Source: Sipunculus nudus (Eukaryota > Annelida > Sipuncula > Golfingiida > Sipunculidae). Taken from it: 64,000 nucleotides of DNA. How positions within the stretch are numbered: the first letter of the stretch is position 1; the number at the start of each line of letters is the position of its first letter. The DNA lies in the NCBI GenBank assembly GCA_026874595.1, contig CM049313.1:78854659-78918658 (forward strand), given 5' to 3'. A model generated the notes under the pieces. That model saw only the letters and a list, made by a program, of their open reading frames with translations. It ran no database searches and was not told where the DNA came from. Positions 10,772-21,570 of the stretch are shown here, piece by piece. Made by a program: the position numbers and the translations under genes.

Positions 10772-12471
10772 CTAGATGTGTTGGAATGACACGAATGCCC
10801 CTGCCTGGGGCAAATTAGAAACATTTGTTAAATTTTGTAAAATTTTTTAAGTTCAGAAGGTGTTATATGGTAAAAAGTAGGTCAACAGGGGCAAAATGCA
10901 AACTCGATCTGTAACGGGTCATTATCAAGCAACACACCAAAAATCAGGCCAGAATCTGCACGCATTGTGAAAAAAAGTCAATACATGTGCATTTTTTATT
11001 GAAATTTCTGTCTTTCATGAAATTTTCTATGATCAGGATCTGTAATATGGTCAAAAATAGGTTAACTGGGACAAAATGCGAACTCAATCTGTAAGTGGTC
11101 ATTATGCGCCCACAGACCAAACATTAGGCCAGTATCTGTAAGCATTGCATTGCTAAACTAGAATATTAGCAAAAGCTGATAATCAGTTATAAATTAAAAT
11201 TGGAGAGGTATGTACCATGTTTCATAACAATCCACCAAATGCTTCCTGAGAAATAAGCACCTAAGTATTTTTCTATACTAAGTTCTGTGACCTTGAAAAG
11301 TAGGTCAAGATCACCAATCTTTGAACTTGACCAAGATTTTGTAAATATAATGCAATAGCACTGAAGAAATGAAGTTCCTGTGTTGAATACCTTTGGAGAT
11401 ATCCTGCACAAAAGGCCAAAATTGAAAAATCCGATAAAATTTCATTAAAAAAAAATCAGAAATTGCAGGTGGCGCCACCAAAATTGTGCAGCACGTACAG
11501 ACCATCAGACCCAATGATCATAGTAAGTTTTGTGAAAATCCACACAATGGTTCCTGAGATATAACTTCTGAGTGTTTTTCTATAATCAGCTCTAAAATGT
11601 AGAAAAATGGGTCAAGGTCACCAATCTTCGAACTTGGCCGAGGTTTTATCGATATACATCTTCACTGATGAAATAAAATTCCAACGGTGAATCCTTTTAG
11701 AGATATCCAGCTCACAAGGTAAAAGTTAACAGCACGGAACAGACGGACTGACGGACACCGGACAGACAGATGGACGGACGGACAGACGGACAGCTTGGGT
11801 GACGACAATAGCCCATCAGCCTATGAGCTGAGGGCTTAAAACGGCTGTACATGTACATTTGTCATGAAAATTAATATTTTTCATGAAATTTTCTATGTTT
11901 GGGAGCTGTAAAACGGTCAAAAGTAGGTCAACCGGGACAAAACACAAACTCGATCTGTAACTGGTCATTATCTGCCCACACACCAAAAATTAGGCCAATA
12001 TCTGCAGGCATTGCGAAAAAAAGTCCGTACATGTGTATTTGTCATGAAAATTTCTATTTTTCATGAAATTTTCTAAGTTAAGGAGCCGTAAAACGGTCAA
12101 AAGTAGGTCAACCGGGACAAAACACAAACTCGATCTGTAACTGGTCATTATCTGCCCACACACCAAAAATCAGGCCAATATCTGTAGGCATTGCGATAAA
12201 AAGTCTGAACGTGTATTTGTCATGAAAATTTCTATTTTTCATGAAATTTTCTAAGTTAAGGAGCCGTAAAACGGTCAAAAGAAGGTCAACCCGGATGAAA
12301 CGCAAACTCGATCTGTAACTGGTCATTATCTGCCCACACACCAAAAATCAGGCCAATATCTGCAGGCATTGCGAAAAAAAGTCCGTACAACTGTTTCATT
12401 TCGGAATGACGGAAGGACGGACATGGGTAAAACTATATGCCCCGGCCACTTTGTGGCGGGGGCATAAAAAG
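10772..12471. mobile_element. Tandem-core element, pearl/Helentron-like
   Basis: Unique ends surround a core of about five 178-180-bp tandem units. The word atgaaattttcta begins units at 11883, 12063 and 12241, with older units from about 10835 and 11016. Near both ends lie GC-rich hairpins: tgcccc/ggggca at 10797-10813, and atgcccc-ggccac/gtggc-gggggcat at 12438-12467. Read on the minus strand the left boundary ends in CTAG followed by T, as Helitron 3' ends do, but I find no matching TC 5' end. This architecture is known from bivalve 'pearl' elements and non-autonomous Helentrons. It has no coding capacity. Assignment to the class is inference from structure. Confidence 0.55.
11150..11839 (+). 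repeat. Second repeat nested in the tandem-core element
   Basis: The second tandem unit stops at about 11150 and resumes near 11840. The intervening block has its own signature: two related ~340-bp halves containing 'aggtcaaggtcaccaatcttcgaacttg', a gacggacagacgg block at 11750-11800, and a terminus agcccatcagcctatgagctgagggcttaaaa. Part of the host unit at the junction is missing rather than duplicated. It has no gene. Confidence 0.6.
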
Positions 12472-12968
12472 TGTTATAACTAAGTATATAAATCAGGTCA
12501 CCAAATTTTTATTGACCCTGTAAGAAAGAGATCACATGTATTTTCCAGAATGTCCACCCTTTCCCTGTTTTGACCAGCTGAAAGGCAATATCTGATCAGT
12601 TCTATATGATATCAGAAATGGTCAGCTTTGCTCAAGCAAGAACATACATGTAAAATTAATTGCACCATCTATATTAATAAAATCTTCATAAAGCTGCATG
12701 TATATTAGATGTAAATTGTAATGCATTTTTTTCCAGCAGGATTAATTCATGTTAAACCAACCAGTAGTGGAGGGGAATTAAAATATACTGGGTTTTATTC
12801 AATTAAATGATTGTTCTTCTTTCCCTTTCATAACCTGATTACTTCTGGCAACTATCAATTACAATGACAAATCAATAATGCACAGTTTTCCCATCACCTT
12901 GTTAAATGCCTAGAAGTCTCCCATTCTCTATAACAAATACTGTACTTTTAATTAACTGATCTTCACAG
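12472..12968. other. No gene seen
   Basis: AT-rich. A short open frame of 22 codons follows a good acceptor (ttttttccagcag) at about 12738. It is too short to call. Confidence 0.3.
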
Positions 12969-13131
12969 GTGTCAAAATTATGTACAAGTTGAAAAGAAAT
13001 TTGAGTATTTAATCCATGTGCCATCAAATTGGGACAGGAGAAGGTCATGCAGTAAACACAGGTCGTTGATAGGTCCAGTGTACAAATATATTCTGATCTT
13101 AATCAGATCTCCAATATTCAGTGAGAGCTAG
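12969..13131 (+). CDS. Candidate coding exon, unrecognised
   Basis: The acceptor gatcttcacag ends at 12968. One base then leads into 53 codons closed by TAG at 13129-13131, beginning CQNYVQVEKKFEYLIHVPSN. Weak donor-like GT sites lie at 13061 and 13072, so the true end could be earlier. Composition (basic RRR, aromatic residues) looks protein-like, but the length is within reach of chance in this background. It lies upstream of the other plus-strand exon-like frames at 14522, 15944 and 16599, and may belong with them. I do not recognise it. Confidence 0.3.
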
Positions 13132-13386
13132 AGGAGTGAATTGACAACCATATCCTCTTCTATAAGCTGACAGATATGGGTGGAATTAGTGAATGGGAGT
13201 ATTAAAATAATCAGTTGGTTGGTTGGTTGTGTTAACTTTGCTCAGTTATCTTGGATATGGTTGGTTGTATACCCACAGGTTGGTAATTCTGTATATTGCA
13301 GGGAATTTCTTCAGGTTAATATCAGAGTCACGCAATTTTAGAGCATTGGTAATGTTTTCTTTCATATCATTGAACAAATTAATATA

Positions 13387-14311
13387 CAGACGAAGCCACT
13401 TAATTGCCAGAGGCTTTTGTCAAGCGAATTTATTGCAATTAACCGAAATTGCATTTAAGCGAAGTTAACCGCCTACCATGTGGAAGGGAAAGCCGAATGA
13501 TCGATTGGACCGCTGAATATCTATTTAATTTAGCATTTGTTTTGTAACACTATTCGTATTGTGATAAAGGAAAAAACACCAGTTTTAGATAACTTTTATT
13601 AAAAATAAAAATGTATACAAGAGAACATTAAAAGCCAAGCCATAGAGAGTTATTAAAGGTCACATATATTAACAAAGGCAACATACTTCATATACCAAAA
13701 ATATACAAAATATGCAAAATGTCCGATGTAATTTACATCATGTTAACACCTATAGAACTCTGTGATATGCTTCTGTTTTGCTTGCAACTCATGATTGAAT
13801 AGTGACATGGTTCGAAATTTGCAGGTCTTTTATAGAGGAGAGGTTTTGACAAGACATAATGAACATAAGGGGTTAACAATGTAAGTTTATATAAGAGCCT
13901 TTGACAATTCTATTATTAGTATCATCAAAGGAACAAACCATGGGACAGCTAGAACACAAAGTTTGTTTGAAAAACTAGCACACAAAGTTTGTTTGACAAA
14001 CAAACTGAAGCTAATTTAGAGTCGTTCTCGTGATCAAGGTGTTTAATATGCGTGACATATTTTTAACCTACCATTGTTAACCCACTCCAAAGAGATGTGA
14101 GCTGTGACTGTATCGAACTGCATCACCGAGCACAGGGTAATTAAGGTCCTTTGTACACATATGCAATTAATCAGAAGTTTGCGATTATAAGGCTTCCGAT
14201 TATGCGGCGCTTTTTAATGATAACATATAGGAAATGGTTTTGGTTTTCAGAATTTCTTGCAAATAAGCGGCGTTTTCTGATAACCAACTTGCAAATAAGT
14301 GGTGTCGTCTG
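13387..14311. mobile_element. Non-autonomous pogo/Tigger-like DNA transposon, copy 2
   Basis: Same terminal inverted repeats as the element at 7971 (CAGACGAAGCCACTTAATTG at left; reverse complement CAGACGACACCACTTATTTG at right), with TA on both sides (13385-13386 and 14312-14313). The region 13782-14043 (about 262 bp) has no counterpart in copy 1, whereas about 140 bp of copy 1 is absent here near 14163. The private region includes a short tandem of acacaaagtttgtttga. No transposase frame is present. Confidence 0.75.
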
Positions 14312-14521
14312 TATTCAGTAAAATATAATGCAATATTATAGCTGAAGTATTATCTAAACCTAATCCCTTTTCATCCAATTTTTTTAATGTATTTTTTATC
14401 ATTTTCTGTTATGGTTTTGAAGATAATATTCCTAATTTTGTCTTTCAATGATTTCTGTATATGTCCTTAATACATGGGGGAGGTTTAGCTTGACAAGACT
14501 GTTTTTCTATTTCCTATGTAG

Positions 14522-14704
14522 CAGACAGTTTGTCGCCCCACCAAAAGATGGCTAACTGACCAGTGGATACTTGCATTATTTTATGTTCTGCGCAAGAAGT
14601 AGGCAGTTCCTGAGAACCTAGTTGTAGATGCACCTGCTATGCCTTTTTTGGAAGTTGAGATTATTTCTCATGATTTGAAAGTTGTACCAGAGATCAGCTT
14701 ATGA
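14522..14704 (+). pseudogene. Exon-like frame with one in-frame TAG
   Basis: A pyrimidine-rich acceptor (tttttctatttcctatgtag, ending 14521) is followed directly by 26 codons (starting QTVCRPTKRWLTDQW), a TAG at 14600-14602, then 33 more codons in the same frame (AVPENLVVDAPAMPFLEVEI at the start) to TGA at 14702. The TAG overlaps a possible donor (aagaa/gtaggc), so the first part could be a complete small exon. Alternatively the whole frame could be a pseudo-exon. No family recognised. Confidence 0.3.
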
Positions 14705-14859
14705 CAAGTACTGTTGTTATGATCTGGAGAAAATATTTTTTAAGAGTGCTCAAAATCATGTTTTTTTTTTTGCTGATAGTCCTTTCTATGCCTGAGATAA
14801 GCTTTCTAGCTTAAAATATATTTCCTGATTTTCGACAAAGTGAATTATATTTTGGCGCA

Positions 14860-15212
14860 TAACTTCACTTAATGAAACAATACTGACCTAATTTCTTGTA
14901 TGTACATAGGAAATATATAGTAAAAGGTCATATGATCAATATCAGATCAGTGGTTTTGATATTATCCAGTCTTCAAGTGTAACAATGGGGTCTTAATGGG
15001 AAAATCGAGGTTTTTTCTTAGTATCTCAAAGGAACAAAGTCATAGTGACCCAATTTTGTGTGGTCGGAGATTTTGGGAACATCTAACTCTATGTCACATT
15101 TTGGATTAATGGTTCAATCCGTTTCAAAATGTGCCCTGTCAGGACAATAGCAGGCTGTATGACAGACCATGACTATAGCTCAGATGCCTTATAGTCAGCT
15201 GAGCTAAAAATT
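14860..15212 (+). repeat. Interspersed repeat, family A copy
   Basis: Has the same ordered blocks as 2880-3256: gatcagtggttttgatatta, an anagram of 'gaggttttttcttagtatctc', and the terminus atagtcagctgagctaaaa ending at 15212. No coding. Confidence 0.75.
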
Positions 15213-15943
15213 ATCAATGGTCCATTTTAAAAGGTAGGCCCTACAATCGTTCAGAAACTTTTAATTAACTTGCCTTTCTCTCCCTGTATGTGTGCTGCAC
15301 TGGTACAGACTTTGGGCTGTTACAGAAACTAATGAAGCTTCACCAATGGCAATGTGGATTGACCTTTCCATGAATTGAAATTTTTGTAACAAGGGGACAT
15401 TATTACTTATCCTAAAAGCAGGTTAGACTGATCTTTGCCAATCATGCTCTACAAACAATCCAATATTTTTTATATGTCCTGGTATTCAATTACTTAGAAT
15501 GAAAAGCCTGAAACACCATGTTCGCCAGGTAAAATAGCATTAAATTAATCATTAACTGTCGTACAAACTTGCCGCTAGACTCTTGACCAATTTTCCAAAA
15601 GTTTATTTTTCCAAACAAAAAGCTTGTCCCCAGACACTTTAGGAAAAATGGTGTTCTACTGTACAGTATTCTGTACTCTGTTAAATGGTTATTTTTTAAA
15701 TAAACTCACAAAACAAAAAAAAAAACCGCTGGGAATCTAAATTTTTGTTTAATATAAACATACATATTCTGTTTCTGCATAAGATAGTGCTTGAATAAAC
15801 TGATTTTGTAAAATCTTTAAACTAAATTAAACCCCTTATCATTCAACCATGTTCAATCAAAACAAAGTTTCTATGTACCAAAATGTGGAAAATCTTCTTA
15901 GCTTTCATAAAATGTACTCCTCAAGAGGTCTCAAAGCAGCTGA
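15213..15943. other. No gene seen
   Basis: AT-rich. A 20-codon frame behind an acceptor near 15310 is too short to support. Confidence 0.35.
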
Positions 15944-16408
15944 CTGTTCAATGCAAAGGAAAGACTGAAACAAAGTCAGGTCAAACTGGGAGACCAGGTT
16001 TGCTACCTTAAGAGGTTTCTGGATGAACAGCAGACAACCTGGATGAATGCAGTCAGGCAGAACACAAACAGAGGATTACTTCAAATTAACTCATGGGGAA
16101 GTCACACAGAAACCCTCCCCAGAAACCTTGTTCGGATCTTCGAGTTAAGCATGAAACACATGGCTTTGGTGAAACTTTGGCACGGAGGCATCAGCAGTGA
16201 TGAACACTCTAGAATGGTTTGGACCCAGTTATATGAAGCAGCATCCCAGTCACAGCACAAATATTTGTGTCAGCATGTTGTTACATTGTTCCACAATTAT
16301 AAAATGTATACAACATGCATTAATGCTAGATGCCCATGTGAATCCACTAAACTGGAAACCTGTTTTGCCAAACTGCTTTGCTGGAATCACTCTGAAAATA
16401 TTTTGTGA
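15944..16408 (+). CDS. Unassigned 154-codon open frame, possible host exon
   Basis: Open from the codon after TGA (15941-15943) to TGA at 16406-16408. The first ATG is at 16043. Residues include KQSQVKLGDQVCYLKRFLDE near the start and a cysteine-richer C-terminal third (LCQHVV, TTCINARCPC, LETCFAKLLC). The length is unusual for this AT-rich background and composition is protein-like. I see no signal peptide or membrane segment. The exon at 16599 lies 190 bases downstream on the same strand, but I could not find a donor/acceptor pairing that keeps a common frame, so a link is only suggested. Alternative: a chance or transposon-derived frame. Confidence 0.35.
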   Translation: MFNAKERLKQSQVKLGDQVCYLKRFLDEQQTTWMNAVRQNTNRGLLQINSWGSHTETLPRNLVRIFELSMKHMALVKLWHGGISSDEHSRMVWTQLYEAASQSQHKYLCQHVVTLFHNYKMYTTCINARCPCESTKLETCFAKLLCWNHSENIL

Positions 16409-16598
16409 TTGAAAGGGGTAAAATTGGCCCCATTGTAATCAACATCTGGTCCCATTTCACAAGCTGGTACATTTAGAAAAAAACATGACTTTTTGTAGGA
16501 ATTCCCTTTTACTCTTCCACTTGGTCTTCTCTACATGTTCTATACCAACAGAAATCTAAAAACATGCTCTTTTCAAAAACTCATTTTCAATTTCCCAG

Positions 16599-16833
16599 AA
16601 ACAGTTTTTGGTGTGCTGGGCAGCGATGAATTGAGGCAGCTTATCATTTTAGAATGTCCCATGTGACATGCTGATGGTGAAATTTTCCATTTCTGCTTAA
16701 ATCAGCATCACAATCCTGATTTCCTTGATGATTACGGACTTGATTTCATGTGCTGCAGCACTTGTACCAATATTGAGACCTGCATAACTACACAATCATT
16801 TCAAATTAGCCTCCATTGGGACAGTTTATCATG
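16599..16833 (+). CDS. Candidate internal exon with an in-frame TGA
   Basis: Bounded by a textbook acceptor (ttttcaatttcccag, ending 16598) and donor (atg/gtgagt at 16833/16834). The 235-bp interval holds 77 codons in one frame, open except for TGA at 16664-16666. Around it the frame reads LIILECPM-stop-HADGEIFHF, so the TGA sits where the second cysteine of a C-x-x-C would fall. Downstream are further cysteines (HFCLNQHH, FMCCSTC, ETC), suggesting a cysteine/histidine-rich region. Options are a Cys-to-TGA nonsense change (pseudo-exon), a selenocysteine codon (would need a SECIS element, not seen), or a chance frame. The family is not recognised. Confidence 0.4.
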
Positions 16834-18591
16834 GTGAGTTTTGCTGTCCTGTATTTATCCTGAAATGCACAGCAGTTTTCTTGACTGCAAATGAAATGCT
16901 CTTCCACATGACATAAAGATATCAATACTCTGTGAAATAATGCTCATTAGCTGTGCTTCTCAGTGAAACTTAAGATTGGTTGAGGGGGTAGAGACATATT
17001 GCTATCTGAATTTGGTTGAACTATTTTTACATGGTAAATTGAATTTGGTTTTAAATTTTTCTTCATTGTGAGTGCAGGATATAAGAGATTGCCATATTTT
17101 GATATTAAAGTAACTGCTCATAGCCTGACCTTCAATTTGGTATATAACATGTCTAAATTATTTAGTAATATATCTCGTTACTGACCAGTTGAAAAACAAA
17201 CAATTTGAAACACTTGTATAGCATTCCAGCAAGATCAAGTATTTTTTTTCACATATAAAGTGAATTGAACCACAGAGCCAAGATTATTAGGCAAAGTTTC
17301 ATGTGATTTAATTTTTAGCTCACAGGGCAATATATTTAACTGTTGGGATCTATTCCATCTACACTTTTTTGTATTTGATTGTATCCTTTCATATTACACT
17401 TGAGCCCATTACTATTTATTTCCTTGTTTCATTATTAAATGGTTTCAGGCAACAAGTTTTAAATATTACACAGTGCAGATGCAATGCATACCTAATTGAC
17501 TTGTTATAATCTACTTATCAAATTTAGTTTATGCTCATTTGAAAATGGAAACTTTTGTATTTTTACAGCATTTTATTTCAGTTAATAAATTTAATATGTA
17601 TTATAATGCTTCAGCTCATGTCCATTATACTATAATTTACAGGGTTTTATAAGTTCCAAGTGTATATATTCACATACATATAACAGTCACTTAGTTGAAC
17701 TACTGAAACTTTCACATATACATGTACGTGATCTTGTGGTCCAAAGAAGTGCACAGTCAACACAACCACAAGGATTTTATACAAATATTCTCAGAACCAA
17801 TTTCAGCTGAGCACTATGACCCACAGGTTTCTTGTTTTTTGAGTAATGATGACCATCAGGATATTATTTCTTTGCTCTTTAACTCTAGTTGTAGTTTCTT
17901 TTGGATGACAACATGGATATGATATCTTTGAATGTTAATTAATTCTGAAAAATTGAAGCTTGTGTATGCATGTCATATGCTGAAAATACATGCAATCTTG
18001 TTAAACAACAGTTGTAATATCACACCTCAGAACTGTAGGAATGGAGCATTATATTTACTTGAAATTAAAGACACTTAATTAACTGATTGTTTTCTTTTGA
18101 AATTTAAGATTTTAAGAAAAAATATTGAAAGGTTCCTGAAATATGTTTCTTTTTTTCTGCAAAAAGTAGAACAACCAGAAAACACTGTTTAAAATTTGTC
18201 ATTTATATGCCTTATAAAACATTTCTGAGACTTGTTACTACCGTTAGTGATTGCTCTTACATAGTAGATCATCATATTTTTTTCACTAAAAATGGTCAAT
18301 TTCACCCATGTCACACAAAATGTACCACCTTGAGAAATCTGACCATCTGCTAATCCATTCATGACTTTGTCACTTTACTTGTCTTTACTTTAGTAAACAT
18401 GTCACAAAAAGTAGACAGTTGTCTCAAATAATTAACTGTTTTGTCCAAATTCCATGCAAAGGTATGGTTCATATTTCTGAACAAATATCGAGAAGGCAAA
18501 CATTATTATACAATGACATTCACATAACTGCACAAGAAATCTAATGAATTCGGAGATTCCCATAAAAGATACCACGTGACCAATATACCAC
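16834..18591. other. No gene seen; one repeat edge
   Basis: AT-rich, with long T runs. A diverged copy of the cagctgagc..tgacccacaggtttcttgttt terminus is at 17804-17838. I see no other structure. Confidence 0.4.
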
Positions 18592-18666
18592 TGGCCGGAC
18601 TCGAACCTGCGTACCAAATGCCAGGGTCCAACACTGGCAACGGGTAACTATGAGGCCATCACCGAG
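18592..18666 (-). mobile_element. tRNA-like sequence, probable SINE head
   Basis: On the minus strand a perfect B box GGTTCGAGTCC (plus 18597-18607) lies downstream of an A-box-like TGGCCTCATAGT (around 18648-18658). Between them is a stem-like ccagtg...ccctgg. The cloverleaf is imperfect, so it is a tRNA-derived promoter rather than a functional tRNA. Confidence 0.45.
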
Positions 18667-18772
18667 TGACAACACAGTTTATCCACACTAGTCAAAGTGA
18701 CAGTTAGTGTAATGAATAAAGTCGGAGGATATTTTGTTAAAAAAAAAGACATATTTAAACGTATACACTTAC

Positions 18773-18963
18773 TGAAGTGAACAGTCCTTGTTCTTCCAGT
18801 GCGTCTGACCGGAGTTGTGTCTTGTTATCTGTCGCTGGCTTGTTCCCGCGTCGTATAATTCAGACGCCAGATGGCGTGACAAATCAGTTAATCCAGCACC
18901 GAGGCGCCATCTAGGTAAAAAAGACGACAACACTTTTGGTGCTTGATAGCCAGTCTGAGCCAT
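18773..18963 (-). CDS. Candidate first coding exon, unrecognised host gene
   Basis: The minus-strand ATG at 18963 opens 63 codons (MAQTGYQAPKVLSSFLPRWR at the start; LTDLSRHLASELYDAG in the middle) and runs into a strong donor, CA/GTAAGTG, at 18773/18772. Phase at the donor is 2. The local sequence is richer in G+C and CpG than its surroundings (cgccagatggcg, gaggcgcc), as promoter-proximal first exons often are. The word AGATGGCGCC inside the exon resembles a YY1 site. No downstream exon was found in the window to the left. The function is unknown. Confidence 0.4.
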
Positions 18964-18966
18964 GCA

Positions 18967-20287
18967 TTCACAAATGCATCGAAGAATTAATCAATTTCAC
19001 TTTATTACCCTCCCTAACAATATTAGATGGAGTATTTTAGAAATCGCGACAGCATTTATGATTTAAAGTTCATTAAAAGGGAACCCCTATACATTAAACT
19101 GCAAACAGACTTGGGCATAAAAGGTTGGGTTCACATGTTTGTATGCACTTTTTTTTCCAGAAAAATAATGATCGAGGCAATTTTTTTCCTTTTCTGTATG
19201 TTTGTATAAAAATATCATGTGACCTGAGAAAAGCATGATAATAACATAACTGTTTTGCTTAAAAGGTATAAGCACTACATAATAAAAGAAATCTTATCAA
19301 AATTGTATTATTTTATCTACTCGACAGAAATGTCCGAGCGACTGGCTATATAGCTAAAAATTGGTAAGTTTCTATTGAAATGAAAATAGACCAAACACTT
19401 TTTTTATTCGGGTGTTTGAAATTGACGTGCGCGGTGCCTTAAATTTAGAACCGTACCTTTTATTTGATTGATTTATTTAATTAATTTTTTTTTTGCCTTA
19501 GTCCTATCCGACAGCAGGACTAGATCACAGTATATATATATAAATCAAGATGTAAAACCATCAGTCCACAAAGATTCTTTAAAATTCGAAATTTTTCCAA
19601 GAACGACTCCAGACTGAAAAGATTTGACATGATTGTGAGCTACCCTCTCACCACTTTCACACACTTTCAAATAATTACTTAATAAATACATATTAATATA
19701 AATATGATATTAAATTAGGAAGGCTTATCGCTCCTCCTCGGTGTTACCACTCCTTATGTAGGACGGAACATCTGAGGTAGTGCAAACCTTTAGTTATATC
19801 ATATATACTGGCAAAGCAATTTTTTTCTGGACTGGTTTGGGTGTAGGGTACATATACGACTCATCCGTGGAAGAAATCATCAAAAAAAAATATTTATTTG
19901 TAATTATCTTACAGGGTCCGGAAATCCGTATATAGAAAGCGCACCGGCAGGTTTGATTTGGGCCCGTAGTCTATTCCGATGGTCTTTTTTAAATTTAAAT
20001 ATTTTCATTTTCCCTTTTTAAAGTATAAACTTAAATATCAATATCTTATTTATGTTCTGAGAAAGTCGTCTTTAAAATTTAAAGTAAGGTGTATTTCAAA
20101 AGAATTATTTAAGGGACTACATTTATTTAATGATGCGTGCTGAATATAAATGGTTCTGCAGGGAGGTGACCGAGGCCCCTTTCACTTCTGTGTATGATGC
20201 TTGGGGCTGGGAAGCCTCGCATCTGTTTAATATGCATGCTATATGACGTCGACTATCAACTTTTTATGAACACAGCTGCATACGCAG
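18967..20287. other. No gene seen
   Basis: Starts with what would be the promoter side of the minus-strand exon at 18963. The rest is AT-rich with no splice-bounded frame. A short gaggtgaccgaggcccc stretch near 20163 is GC-richer but unassigned. Confidence 0.35.
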
Positions 20288-20560
20288 GTAGCTTAATTTT
20301 ATGACCGTTTTATGTTTTATGGGTTTTAGGTATATACATGCCACGCATTCAACATAAAATAAATATATGCTTACACAAAAAAAAACAGATTGGTTAAATC
20401 TGTAACCAATTTAATTGGTTAAGCCAGGTAGCTTATTTTTATGACCGTTTTAGATGCGTTTTAGGTATACATGCCACACATTCAACATAAATTAAATATA
20501 TGCTTACACTAGAGAAAACAGATTGGTTATATATGTAGCCAATTTTAATTGGTAAAGCCA
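20288..20560 (+). repeat. ~139-bp tandem duplication
   Basis: The block from ggtagcttaattttatgacc through cagattggttaaatctg (20288-20426) recurs at 20427-20560 with a small deletion and substitutions. Confidence 0.75.
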
Positions 20561-21570
20561 ATTTAGGTTGTTTTAACCAACATATTGTTTATCTTAACTA
20601 ACGCATTGTTAAACACTTACCAAACCAGTTAGTTGTTCTGACCCATTTTATTGGTTAACAGAATAAAAATACTGTGTGCAGGTTTAACCAATATATTGGT
20701 CAATTAATAACCAAAATATTGGTTACCTTAGCACACATATATGACCAATTTGGTTGGTTGAGATGATATTGATAGATTTAACCAACACATTAGTAATTTC
20801 AACCAACTTGTTGGTTATGTAGTAACAAAACACCTCTTGCATTTTGACCAATTTTTTTATTTGTCGACCATTTGGTTGCATATATTTAACCAGTTTTCTT
20901 GGTTGGGTTAAAACTGGTCGATTTTACCAACGTATTGGTTATTTTTACCAACTGATTGGTCAAGCACTGACCAAGCCGATTTGTCAGTTCAACATCAGAC
21001 ACAGTTCTCCAAATCATTTATAAATGATGCAAGCTTTACTGGCTGAAGGGCAAAACGTCTGATTTGTATGCGAGCGGTTTCAGGTTCGATTCCAAGATTG
21101 GGCGGAATTTGTGTTTCCCCTTGAAACCCATATACCAAAGCAAACCGAAACTGAAGAATGACTAATAAGAAGAATTCCGAATCAATCTGGAGAATAGAAC
21201 AACTGAAAAGGGGACTGAGAGTAGCAGTTCACACATAAATGTATCCACTAGTATGACCAACTGGAATATTAGTTCATGTGACCATTTTATTATCTGAATT
21301 AATCGATTTGTTTTGGTTGACCTCAACCAAAGTACATTGGATGATAATTATTTTGGTCAAACTGACTAATTTTGTTGGTTTATATGATCAGTTATGCCCG
21401 TTGCTCTGACCAATAGGCCTTTATTGGTTGATTTGACCAATACCTGTTATTTGATTTAACCATATTAAATTGGTTGTTCTAAACAATAAATTGTTCAAAA
21501 TAATAAATTATATTTTGAACAATTAAATTCGTTTGATTCAACCAATTGTTTTGTTGATTCAACCAATCTG
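20388..21570. repeat. Array of ttggtt / aaccaa palindromic words
   Basis: Dozens of ttggtt and aaccaa words alternate at irregular 15-40 base spacing, often as immediate inverted pairs such as aaccaatatattggt and accaaaatattggtta. The array has two blocks, about 20388-20990 and 21255-21570, separated by the tRNA-like insertion. No coding. I know no named family with this pattern. Confidence 0.7.
21033..21105 (+). mobile_element. tRNA-like sequence, possible SINE head
   Basis: A-box-like TGGCTGAAGGG at 21040 and perfect B box GGTTCGATTCC at 21083-21093, correctly spaced for a tRNA promoter. The stems pair poorly. It sits between the two blocks of the ttggtt array. Confidence 0.4.

Noticed and set aside
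10772-12471. Canonical Helitron
   Set aside because: Only the CTAG/T end fits; no TC 5' end and no Rep/Helicase sequence. Kept as pearl/Helentron-like only.
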